A stretch of DNA of 24,503 bases from Bacillota bacterium (GTDB taxonomy: Bacteria; Bacillota; Clostridia; Acetivibrionales; DSM-1351). The notes below the pieces were generated by a model. It saw nothing but the letters and a program-made list of their open reading frames with translations, searched no databases and was not told the DNA's origin. Location of the stretch: contig JAEWAX010000029.1 in NCBI GenBank assembly GCA_023391425.1, positions 1 to 24,503 on the forward strand, written 5' to 3'. The position numbers and the translations under genes are program-made. This document shows, piece by piece, positions 7,702 through 15,232 of the stretch (within the stretch, counting starts at the first letter, position 1; each line of letters opens with the position of its first letter).

Positions 7702-8749
7702 ATATATAATCTCCTTTTATGCATTCTCCATTTTGAGCTGATTTAAATATTGCGTCAATTATCTTCATTACACTCATCATCTGTTCATGTGTTACAATCA
7801 GTTCCTCTTCTCCCTTTATCGCCTTAGCAACATTATCATAATAGTCCTTGCAGTCAGGATTCAATTTCGGAAGAAGTATTTCATCTATTGTTTCAATAGG
7901 CCGTGGAGCCATCGTTTTTGTTGGGCCAGCACTAGTATATACAATACCTTCCTCCCACTTAAATTCTACTTGATTTGCTTTCAAAATTTTACCGTTGCAA
8001 TCCCAATCATTTATGACTAAGGTTCCAGCGTCAGTGCTCACATGCCACCGTGGCAGTGGAATAAAGGTATAAGTATCAACCTCAATTAATACACTTAAAT
8101 TGTTTTTGAATTTCAGCAATACCTTAAAGTTGTCATCCACATCTTTAAACTTTACACTTAGTAAGTGTGCATATATTTCTGTAACTGGGCTGTCAATCAA
8201 CCACAGAATCTGATCTAGCAGGTGTACTCCCCAATCAAGGAGCATGCCTCCTCCAGCCTCTTTCACGCATCTCCAGTCACCAGGTACTCCTTTTGAGCCC
8301 TGAACGCGGGATTCAATGTAAAAAGGCTCTCCAATAAGTTTTTTATCCAATGCTTCTTTTACGATTCTAAAATCTTTATCCCAACGTCTATTTTGGTGAA
8401 CAGTGAATATTCTATCCTGAAGCTTTGCAACCTCCAGCACTTCTTTTAACTCCCCAGCGTTCATCATAACAGGTTTTTCACATATTACATGTTTTCCAGC
8501 CTTCATGGCTAGAATAGCTAATTCTTTATGGAAGTTGTTTGGTGTAGCGATTATTACCAGTTCAATATCGTCAAAAAGGCATTCTTCCAATGAGCCATAA
8601 CCCCTGTAGCCCATATCTATAGCCATTTTTACACGTTCGGGATTTATGTCATAAACACCAACAATTTGGATTGAGCTTATTTCCTTAATCTGCTTTGCAT
8701 GAAATGAACCCATTCCGCCAAAACCAATAATTGCAGCTTTTATTCCCAT
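7691..8749 (-). CDS. Gfo/Idh/MocA-family NAD(P)-dependent dehydrogenase (second of two)
   Basis: A 352-residue, soluble dehydrogenase. The N-terminal Rossmann fold opens IIGFGGMGSFHAKQ; the family signature EKP is at residues 91-93 (HVICEKPV). The C-terminal alpha/beta domain carries the substrate pair D172 and H176 in LLDWGVHLLDQ. Members oxidise a secondary hydroxyl of a sugar, inositol or glycoside, often at C3, using NAD(P). It shares the operon with another dehydrogenase and two TIM-barrel enzymes and overlaps the next gene by 11 bases. Upstream, 211 bases that include the 36-base repeat element separate it from the preceding gene. The start ATG has GAGGT 6 bases upstream. Closest functional analogy is to YcjS/YcjQ or C-glycoside oxidases, but substrate is inferred, not seen. 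Confidence 0.88.
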   Translation of the reverse strand: MGIKAAIIGFGGMGSFHAKQIKEISSIQIVGVYDINPERVKMAIDMGYRGYGSLEECLFDDIELVIIATPNNFHKELAILAMKAGKHVICEKPVMMNAGELKEVLEVAKLQDRIFTVHQNRRWDKDFRIVKEALDKKLIGEPFYIESRVQGSKGVPGDWRCVKEAGGGMLLDWGVHLLDQILWLIDSPVTEIYAHLLSVKFKDVDDNFKVLLKFKNNLSVLIEVDTYTFIPLPRWHVSTDAGTLVINDWDCNGKILKANQVEFKWEEGIVYTSAGPTKTMAPRPIETIDEILLPKLNPDCKDYYDNVAKAIKGEEELIVTHEQMMSVMKIIDAIFKSAQNGECIKGDYIYEA

Positions 8750-8802
8750 ATAATTACCTCATAACTTAAATTAATTTATCTTCAGCACATAATGCTTGAG
8801 GA

Positions 8803-8961
8803 TGCTTATCCGATGCTTACCGCCGCTAATTCTTTGCTTTCGCATTTTCATAAGCGGCGCTACAGCCCTGGATTGCGATTTCTAAGGGTCAGAGGGCTAC
8901 CCCTTCCCTCTGACCCTAAGATATCTGCTTATCCGATGCTTACCGCCGCTAATTCTTTGCT
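8803..8961. repeat. Structured element bounded by a perfect 36-base direct repeat
   Basis: Bases 8803-8838 and 8926-8961 are identical over 36 bases (TGCTTATCCGATGC...TCTTTGCT). Between them lie 87 bases with a strong hairpin. The second copy ends on the first base of the stop triplet of the neighbouring gene, so the element touches the coding region. It is clearly richer in G and C than the flanking intergenic DNA. It looks like a mobile or repeated intergenic unit (MITE-, BIME- or RUP-like), but I do not recognise a named family. Confidence 0.75.
8881..8921. other. Strong hairpin inside the repeat element
   Basis: TCTAAGGGTCAGAGGG pairs with CCCTCTGACCCTAAGA (15 of 16 positions) around a 9-base loop. 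No U-run follows on either strand. A weaker second pairing joins CGCCGCT (8821-8827) with AGCGGCG (8853-8859). It may slow or partly terminate transcription between the two halves of the operon, or stabilise the mRNA ends. Confidence 0.75.
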
Positions 8962-9929
8962 CATGCCCACCACATACCTGTAGGCTTTTCCTCAAATATC
9001 ATTACATTCTTTAGGAAGGATACTGCCTTTTCCAATCCTTCTTTTGAAGTCATTAGACTATCCTCATGTTCAATAGACACAACATAATCGTACCCTGTAA
9101 GTCTAAGCTCGCTGCAAATAGCTCTCCAAACTTCTTCTCCATGTCCATATCCAACTGTCCTAAAAATCCAAGACCTATTCGCCTCATCAGAAAAATGTTT
9201 TGTATCAAGTACACCATTTTTACTTGTATTATATGTATCAATCTTTGTATCTTTTGCATGGAAATGATATATAGCACCCTTTAGCTCTCTTATAGCTGCT
9301 ACAGGGTCCATTCCCTGCCAGAATAGATGTGAAGGATCAACATTAGCACCTATGATGTTACCTACTGCTGCTCGGAGTTTAAGAAGAGTTTCTGGATTAT
9401 ACACACAAAAACCCGGATGCATTTCAAAGGCAATCTTATCAACACCATACTTCTTAGTAAACTCTGCAGTTTTGAGCCAATACGGAATAAGTACCTCGTT
9501 CCATTGCCACTTTAATATTTCTTGGAAATCATCAGGCCATGGACAAGTAACCCAATTAGTATACTTAGAATTTTCACAATCGCCTGGACATCCAGAAAAC
9601 GTTACTACTCTATCAATACCAAGTTCGCCAGCTAATTGAACTGCTGCTTCATACTCATTTTGGAACTTTTGAGCAAGTTCTTTTTGAGGATGAACCGGAT
9701 TTCCATGCACGGAAAGTGCACTCAAAGTCATATCATATTTCTTTATAGTATCCTTGAATTCTCTTATCAGGCTCTTATCCTTCATGAACTTTATTGCATC
9801 GCAATGTGCTGTTCCCGGGAAACCTCCACAACCAATTTCGACAGCCTCTACACCTATGCTTTTTAAATATTTCAATGTATCCTCGAGACTTTGCTCTCCA
9901 AGTAAAACTGTGAAAACACCTAATTTCAT
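8961..9929 (-). CDS. Xylose-isomerase-like TIM-barrel sugar epimerase/isomerase (larger paralogue)
   Basis: A 322-residue protein of the AP_endonuc_2 / sugar phosphate isomerase-epimerase family, opening MKLGVFTVLLGEQSLEDTL. Likely metal-binding residues, by family pattern, are E169 in IAFEMHPGF, D198 and H201 in NVDPSHL, H224 in YHFHAKD, and E287 in VVSIEHED. This longer type is common in Firmicutes and Actinobacteria beside Gfo/Idh/MocA dehydrogenases, and it resembles in layout the catalytic subunits of C-glycoside cleaving and 3-keto-sugar enzymes. It follows the first dehydrogenase after 27 bases, with AGGAGG before the ATG, so the two are co-transcribed. The TGA stop coincides with the end of the 36-base repeat, which raises the possibility that the original C-terminus was altered. 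Substrate unknown. Confidence 0.87.
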   Translation of the reverse strand: MKLGVFTVLLGEQSLEDTLKYLKSIGVEAVEIGCGGFPGTAHCDAIKFMKDKSLIREFKDTIKKYDMTLSALSVHGNPVHPQKELAQKFQNEYEAAVQLAGELGIDRVVTFSGCPGDCENSKYTNWVTCPWPDDFQEILKWQWNEVLIPYWLKTAEFTKKYGVDKIAFEMHPGFCVYNPETLLKLRAAVGNIIGANVDPSHLFWQGMDPVAAIRELKGAIYHFHAKDTKIDTYNTSKNGVLDTKHFSDEANRSWIFRTVGYGHGEEVWRAICSELRLTGYDYVVSIEHEDSLMTSKEGLEKAVSFLKNVMIFEEKPTGMWWA

Positions 9930-9956
9930 TGTACAATCCTCCTATATTTACATACT

Positions 9957-11033
9957 TTAGAAATAAACTGGATTACCTGTTTTAGCTGATTCATATATTG
10001 CCTCAAGAATCTGTGTTACTACTAATGCTTGCTCTGGCTTAACTATTAATTCTCCTTTTCCTAAAACAGCATTTAGGAAAGTGATTTGTTCAATGACATC
10101 TGGATTTGAGCTTACTCCTTCGAAGAATGCAACACCACCAGCATTTGTATCTGGTTTAGTTACATATTGAAGTCCATTCTTTACTCCATTAATTCTAAGG
10201 CCATCGAGCATATCTGCTCCTGCCTCCGTACCACATAGTATTGTTGCTGCCTCAAGATTTTCCATTGAGTTGAGTGCCCAGCTGGATTCAAGCATAATAG
10301 TTGCTCCGTTTTCCATTACTACAAAACCGAATGCACTATCTTCTACTGTAAAATCTTCACACTTCCAATCTCCCCATGCATTAGCAGTATTCTTTTGATT
10401 GTTTAGCTTATGATATGTAGTACCAACTACATATTTTGGTTTGTAGTTATCCATCATCCAAAGTGTTAAGTCTAGAGCATGTGTTCCAATGTCTATTAGT
10501 GGGCCTCCACCTTGTTCATATTCATTTAGAAACACTCCCCATGTTGGGACAGCTCTACGTCTGATAGCTCTAGCTTTTGCGAAATAAATATCTCCTAGTA
10601 CACCATTCTTACATTCTTCTTTTAAATAAGCTGAGTCTGCACGATAACGATTCTGATACCCAATAGTTAATATTTTATTATTCGCTTTCGCTGCATCTAC
10701 CATTTTCTGTGCTTCAATTGTATTTATAGCCATCGGCTTCTCACACATAACGTGTTTGCCGGCATTTAAAGCTGCTACAGAGATTTCACTATGTGAGCGA
10801 TTTGGTGTGCACACATATACAATATCAATACTACTATCTTTAAGAATGTCTTTATAGTCCGTAAAGGTTTTAGCGTCCTCTGTTCCGTATTCTTTTGCTG
10901 CCTTTTCTGCCTTCTCAGAAACTAAATCACAGAATGCAACTAATTCAACCATTCCTGTTTGTTTAATACTTGGCATTTCTTTACCATTTGCAATACCACC
11001 GCAGCCAATAATTGCTGCTTTTAATTTACCCAT
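9957..11033 (-). CDS. Gfo/Idh/MocA-family NAD(P)-dependent dehydrogenase (first of two)
   Basis: A 358-residue dehydrogenase when started at the ATG at 11033, which has AAGGAGGG at 7 bases; the frame stays open to an ATG at 11099, but the extra 22 residues cover the ribosome site and are not family-like. The Rossmann motif is IIGCGGIANG, EKP is at residues 98-100 (HVMCEKPM), and the substrate residues D181 and H185 are in LIDIGTHALDLTLW. It is the first gene of the operon and is divergent from the AraC regulator, with 249 bases between. Family members oxidise hydroxyls of sugars, inositols and glycosides. The two dehydrogenases are clearly different in sequence, so they probably do different steps rather than being a recent duplication. 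Confidence 0.9.
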   Translation of the reverse strand: MGKLKAAIIGCGGIANGKEMPSIKQTGMVELVAFCDLVSEKAEKAAKEYGTEDAKTFTDYKDILKDSSIDIVYVCTPNRSHSEISVAALNAGKHVMCEKPMAINTIEAQKMVDAAKANNKILTIGYQNRYRADSAYLKEECKNGVLGDIYFAKARAIRRRAVPTWGVFLNEYEQGGGPLIDIGTHALDLTLWMMDNYKPKYVVGTTYHKLNNQKNTANAWGDWKCEDFTVEDSAFGFVVMENGATIMLESSWALNSMENLEAATILCGTEAGADMLDGLRINGVKNGLQYVTKPDTNAGGVAFFEGVSSNPDVIEQITFLNAVLGKGELIVKPEQALVVTQILEAIYESAKTGNPVYF

Positions 11034-11186
11034 AAATATTCCCTCCTTATAATTCTTTTCATGCTTACAGCTTCTAGAAACAAGTGAACGAGTACTCAAA
11101 TGAAGTCAAATTTCTCATCTGTGGCAAATCTCCTTTTACTAGCTACATGTAAACTTTTTTGTTTTAGTTTTAGCATTAGTACTATA

Positions 11187-11216
11187 TTGACAATAATAAA
11201 TGGTATTTGATAATAT
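11187..11216 (+). promoter_or_regulatory. Candidate promoter of the AraC-family gene at 11283
   Basis: TTGACA and TAATAT lie 18 bases apart on the plus strand, about 67 bases before the ATG. The divergent dehydrogenase promoter must lie in the same 249-base gap, but I could not pick a convincing one, which would fit an activator-dependent promoter. Confidence 0.6.
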
Positions 11217-11282
11217 CGATAGTAAATAATTAGGTAATTGTAGACAAAAACTGATGTTTATTTTTTGTTGTGGGGTAAATAA

Positions 11283-12083
11283 ATGAGTGCTTTTTTTGAA
11301 ATTTCAAGAGAATCTGACAGTATAATTCATGTATTTAGAGAAATTGACAACGTCTGTGAACCACATTTTCATTCAAATATTGAGCTTTCATATGTAGTTA
11401 GTGGTAAAACTAATATTACAATAAATGGGCATACAAAGACTTTAACTGAAGGTTGTGTTACTATAGCAAACAGTTATGACATTCATTCTTATCAGTCAGC
11501 AGAAAGTTCTGACACTATTGTTATGATAATACCAGTTGAACTTGTTAACGGCTATAATGTAATAACCCAATCAAAGGTTTTTTCTACTTCATTTATCGAA
11601 GCCTGTGAAAACACAAAACTAATATATTCTATTTTAGAACAATTACTAAATTCAGCAGATTCCAGGAATGAATTAATTAGTAAAGGTAGCGCCTATTACA
11701 TTTTGGGTTTAATATATAATTGTGTTGAACTTATTGATAAACCTACACCCAGCAGTACCGATTTAGCACGAAAAATCCTTGTATATTTGCAACAAAATTA
11801 TCAAAACGTACTCACTATAGGAACTCTGGCAAAGCACTTTGGTTATAACAAGGACTATTTCTCAAAATTTTTTAATTCTTACCTAGGATGCGGTTTTAGT
11901 AGCTATATGAACGCTCTGCGTTCTCGTCATGCTGCACATTTGATTTCCAACGGAAAATCAGATTTGACAGATATAGCTTTCATGTCCGGCTTTGGCAACT
12001 ATCGCACTTTTAATAGAGCCTTTAGTCAAGCTTATGGCATGACACCATCTGAGTATAAAGAAAAAATTCATTTAAAAAATTAG
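11283..12083 (+). CDS. AraC-family transcriptional regulator (cupin sensor)
   Basis: A 266-residue regulator. Residues about 15-90 form a cupin-like ligand domain (PHFHSNIELSYVVSG, with H28 and H30, then NITINGH). The C-terminal 90 residues carry the two helix-turn-helix units: IGTLAKHFGYNKDYFSKFF and LTDIAFMSGFGNYRTFNRAF, ending with the typical MTPSEYK. It is transcribed away from the dehydrogenase/isomerase operon and shares its upstream gap, so it most likely controls that operon in response to the sugar or an intermediate. GGGG lies 7 bases before the ATG. The pentapeptide-repeat gene follows 55 bases behind on the same strand and may be co-transcribed. The inducer is unknown. Confidence 0.9.
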   Translation: MSAFFEISRESDSIIHVFREIDNVCEPHFHSNIELSYVVSGKTNITINGHTKTLTEGCVTIANSYDIHSYQSAESSDTIVMIIPVELVNGYNVITQSKVFSTSFIEACENTKLIYSILEQLLNSADSRNELISKGSAYYILGLIYNCVELIDKPTPSSTDLARKILVYLQQNYQNVLTIGTLAKHFGYNKDYFSKFFNSYLGCGFSSYMNALRSRHAAHLISNGKSDLTDIAFMSGFGNYRTFNRAFSQAYGMTPSEYKEKIHLKN

Positions 12084-12138
12084 TAATTATTCATCAGAGA
12101 ATTCTTGCAAGGATAATTATTAGCAGAGGAGTACAAAA

Positions 12139-12783
12139 ATGAAGCTTCAAAAACCAAAAATATCGTCTGAGTTAATAGAAACAGAAAACATTAATGATAT
12201 TGTTCAAGATATACTAAATGAAGAATATGATGTTCAAAACTATCATTTTACAAATAGCACTTTAGATAATATATCTACTGGTATTGCTATGTTTTATAGA
12301 TGCGTATTTGAAAAATGTACCTTTTTAAAAAGTGATGTACAAAGCTTTGTCTTTGAGGATGTTATTTTTAAAGATTGTGATTTATCAAATATGAATTTTA
12401 GTGAAGCTCGCTTTAGCAGTGTTGAATTCATTAATTGTAAGCTGACTGGTATTAATTTTTCGAAAGCTAGTCTTTGTGACATTTTAGTTTCTGAATGTAA
12501 TATGCGATACTCTGTCTTTTCAAATGCTGATATTACGCGAGTCCTTATTGAAAAATCTAACCTTTCAAATAGCTATATGTGGGAGGCTAAACAGAAGGAT
12601 TTGCAATTTTCAGACTGTAAATTAACCTCTGTTGAGTTTGCTGGTACTCTTCTAAAAGGAATTGATTTTACTTCCTGTGAGATTGATGGTATTCTTATTC
12701 GTGGCCCTGAATTAAAAGGTATGATTGTAACTGATTATCAGGCTGTTGAACTATCTAAAATACTAGGTTTAATTATTAAATAA
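12139..12783 (+). CDS. Pentapeptide-repeat protein
   Basis: A 214-residue protein built mostly of A(D/N)LXX-like five-residue repeats, for example CDLSN-MNFSE-ARFSS-VEFIN-CKLTG-INFSK-ASLCD, and again FSNAD-ITRVL-IEKSN-LSNSY. These fold as a right-handed quadrilateral beta-helix. The end, KGMIVTDYQAVELSKILGL, is a recurring tail of this family in Firmicutes. No signal peptide. Some relatives (Qnr, MfpA) mimic DNA and protect gyrase, but most have no known role, and nothing here shows drug resistance. The ATG has GAGGAG at 8 bases. It lies 55 bases after the AraC gene and before a terminator. Function unknown. Confidence 0.88.
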   Translation: MKLQKPKISSELIETENINDIVQDILNEEYDVQNYHFTNSTLDNISTGIAMFYRCVFEKCTFLKSDVQSFVFEDVIFKDCDLSNMNFSEARFSSVEFINCKLTGINFSKASLCDILVSECNMRYSVFSNADITRVLIEKSNLSNSYMWEAKQKDLQFSDCKLTSVEFAGTLLKGIDFTSCEIDGILIRGPELKGMIVTDYQAVELSKILGLIIK

Positions 12784-12797
12784 CACATATCGTAAAA

Positions 12798-12830
12798 AGA
12801 ACCCTGTAAATGTGAAATTTGCAGGGCTCT
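12798..12830. terminator. Bidirectional terminator between pentapeptide gene and chemoreceptor
   Basis: AGAACCCTGTAAAT pairs with ATTTGCAGGGCTCT (one mismatch, one G-T pair). On the minus strand it is followed by TTTTTACG, a good U-run for the chemoreceptor; the plus-strand tail is weaker. The two genes converge here. Confidence 0.75.
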
Positions 12831-12850
12831 TGAGCTTCATTTATAAAAAT

Positions 12851-14851
12851 CTAAATCTTAAATTTGGATACTGAATTCACCAACTTATTAGTACTCTCCT
12901 TTGTTTTCTTAGCATAATTGAGTACTTCATTAGCTTCAGTGTTAACTGATACAGACCTTTGTGCAATATGAGAGGTTCCTTCAGCACCTTCATTTGTAGC
13001 AATTGTTATTTCATTTATCGTTTTTGTCATATTCTGCATTGACGAAGATAATTCCTCTGTCGTAGAGCTAAAATCAGTTACAATATCATCAACTATATCT
13101 GCATCTGCATTATATTGTTCGCTAAGTCTAACCAGCTCATCATAATCGGTTAGAACTTTGGTATTAAGAAATTCAAGTATCTTCATAGAATTATTTGATA
13201 AATTATCAACTGAGCTAACTACTGTCTTTGTTACCCTTTGTATCTCTGAAGCAGACTCTTTAGAGCTATCAGCCAGTTTTTTTATCTCATCAGCAACTAC
13301 AGCGAAGCCTTTTCCGGCTTCACCAGCTCTTGCAGCTTCTATAGCTGCATTTAATGCCAAAAGATTTGTTTGGGTAGTGATTTGCAATATAGCCTCTGAT
13401 AACGTATTAATTTGCTCAACCTCTTTTGAATGTTCAATTGCCTCCTTTAGTAAACCTTTTGAATTAAGGATCATATCATTGGCATATTTCTTAGATTCTA
13501 TTGCGTCTTCCTTAAATTTCTTAGCCCTTATACTTATTTCATTTGCAGTTAATGCGCCGTCTTGAGCTCTCTGTGCAATTGACTCTATTGCTTTATCTAT
13601 TTCACTTGAAACAGCATTCATTTCTTCAGTCGAGGCAGCAGTTTCTTCCATCCCTGCAGACAGCTCTTCGGTGGTAGCGGATACTTCTTCTACCTGAGAA
13701 AGCAGAGTAGATATTTTATTTTCCTCAACTATTACACAATCAGAAACCCCTGTTGCTTCTTGAATAACAGTCTTAATTACATCTCTTACTGAACGTTGCA
13801 TTGTGTCTACAGATCTAGCCAGGCTTCCTGTTTCATCCTTTATATCTAAAAGCGATTGAGGAATATCCTTAGAAAAATCACCTTCGGCTATAATTTTGAG
13901 ACTATCTGTTACTTTAACAATTGTTTTAGTAATTACCCCCGCTATTATAAGACCAAGTACAATACTTATAAGCATACATACTAATGCAATTGTAACTGTT
14001 GATAATTTTAAAGAATTTAACTGTGATAGCATGTCAGCCTTTGATTCAGTTACAGCAAGAAACCAATCAGCACCTTTTACAGGCGAATAACCTATGTATT
14101 TAATCACTCCATTGTATTTATAATGACCATTACCTGCCTGTCCCTTAAACATCTCCTTTTGTACTTCTACCATATCCTTAAGAGCAGGATTTTTTGCAAG
14201 ATTCTTAGAAGCATTATCCATTTTTAATACAAGATCCTTATTGTAATTGGCAATTGTAGTTCCATCCTTATTTATCATGTAAGCCTGTCCTGATTTACCA
14301 AAAGTAATCTTGTTTGTAATTTCACTAAGAACGTTACCATCACATACTTTGAAAAGAACACCTACAATATTACCATTCGATTTTACAGGAACAGCGTAGG
14401 TTATAATTATTCTTCCCTTTTGTGTTTTATCTTCAACAGGATCTGATACAGCTCTTTCTCCCTTTAAAGCTTTCTGAAAATATCCTCTTTCTTTTATGCT
14501 GACATCATCTCCATTAGGTGCTTTTGTATTACCATCAACATCTGCAAATGATACATTAATAACACCAGTCCTCTTTACTTCCTCCTGCATCACCTTAATT
14601 TTGTCCTCCCAGGAACTATTGGGATCTCCGATTGTATCATCTAATGCAAGTACTTCCATAGAGCTCCACTGCTTATTAAGTGATTTTTCAACAATGGCAG
14701 ACCCTTGTTTCGCCAATTCTTGCAACTGCATACTTGCGGAATTTGTCAGCGCATTAGCTGAAAAAATATAGGAACAACTTCCTAGTCCTACACATACTAA
14801 TAAAATCAAACAGGAATAGCTCAGTACAATTTTTGCTTTTATACTTTTCAT
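12851..14851 (-). CDS. Methyl-accepting chemotaxis protein with Cache sensor
   Basis: A 666-residue transmembrane chemoreceptor. TM1 is about residues 8-30; an outside domain of some 240 residues follows, with the dCache pattern (SIKERGYFQKAL, IITYAVPVKSNGNIVGVLF, and KSGQAYMINKDG). TM2 is about 283-306, then a HAMP linker (VTDSLKIIAEGDFSKDIP). The cytoplasmic coiled coil holds the conserved tip QTNLLALNAAIEAARAGEAG near residue 500. It would signal through CheA/CheW to the flagellar motor. Cache domains bind small organic ligands such as amino acids or organic acids. GGGGGG lies before the ATG. Upstream at 14890-14897 the minus strand reads GGCGATAG, a partial match to a sigma-D -10 box without a good -35. 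It is a single-gene unit. Confidence 0.95.
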   Translation of the reverse strand: MKSIKAKIVLSYSCLILLVCVGLGSCSYIFSANALTNSASMQLQELAKQGSAIVEKSLNKQWSSMEVLALDDTIGDPNSSWEDKIKVMQEEVKRTGVINVSFADVDGNTKAPNGDDVSIKERGYFQKALKGERAVSDPVEDKTQKGRIIITYAVPVKSNGNIVGVLFKVCDGNVLSEITNKITFGKSGQAYMINKDGTTIANYNKDLVLKMDNASKNLAKNPALKDMVEVQKEMFKGQAGNGHYKYNGVIKYIGYSPVKGADWFLAVTESKADMLSQLNSLKLSTVTIALVCMLISIVLGLIIAGVITKTIVKVTDSLKIIAEGDFSKDIPQSLLDIKDETGSLARSVDTMQRSVRDVIKTVIQEATGVSDCVIVEENKISTLLSQVEEVSATTEELSAGMEETAASTEEMNAVSSEIDKAIESIAQRAQDGALTANEISIRAKKFKEDAIESKKYANDMILNSKGLLKEAIEHSKEVEQINTLSEAILQITTQTNLLALNAAIEAARAGEAGKGFAVVADEIKKLADSSKESASEIQRVTKTVVSSVDNLSNNSMKILEFLNTKVLTDYDELVRLSEQYNADADIVDDIVTDFSSTTEELSSSMQNMTKTINEITIATNEGAEGTSHIAQRSVSVNTEANEVLNYAKKTKESTNKLVNSVSKFKI

Positions 14852-15116
14852 ATGTATCCCCCCATTAAAATGTATGTTTCTCTATATTACTATCGCCATA
14901 AATGCCAGTTCTATATATCACTTTTTTTAGTAATTTGTAGTTATTTAAAATATTTTACTGTAGTTTATGGCACTTTAACGTCGTTTATTGGATTTATTGT
15001 GTATTTATGATACCAAGTTATTTTTTATCTACCAAATGCGATGTAAAGATTAAACAGTCATATCAATATTTTTAAACACAAAGAGTTCTGAAATTTCTTT
15101 ACTTGAACAGAATAAA
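14852..15116. other. Intergenic region upstream of the Cache chemoreceptor
   Basis: About 265 AT-rich bases between the chemoreceptor start and the gal terminator. Apart from the weak GGCGATAG box near 14890 I see no gene, repeat or strong structure. Confidence 0.5.
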
Positions 15117-15160
15117 AAAACACCTAGATGAATATATTTAATATTCTATCAAGGCGTTTT
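15117..15160 (-). terminator. Terminator of the gal operon
   Basis: On the minus strand AACGCCTTGAT pairs with ATCTAGGTGTT (two mismatches), with an inner GAATAT/ATATTC stem, followed by TTTTTTTATT. It lies about 75 bases after the galE stop. Confidence 0.75.
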
Positions 15161-15232
15161 TATTAAATGAATGGCATTTTAAAGGAGATTTAATTATCTA
15201 GCTCTGTTGTTTGATATTTATACCTTTATTTC

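Noticed and set aside
8803..8961. CRISPR-like array
   Set aside because: Only two repeats, the gap is 87 bases and is filled by a hairpin; no cas genes nearby.
8792..8983. 63-residue plus-strand frame
   Set aside because: It consists of the translated direct repeat (AYPMLTAANSLL twice) and overlaps the end of the isomerase; no ribosome site.
9957..11099. Longer start of the first dehydrogenase at 11099
   Set aside because: The extra 22 residues span the AAGGAGGG ribosome site and do not look like the family; ATG at 11033 is preferred.
13158..13565. 135-residue plus-strand frame
   Set aside because: Antisense shadow of the chemoreceptor coding region; alanine/serine-rich mirror of the coiled coil and no ribosome site.
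14890..14897. Sigma-D promoter for the Cache chemoreceptor
   Set aside because: GGCGATAG matches the -10 only partly and no TAAA lies at the right distance; mentioned only in the gene entry.
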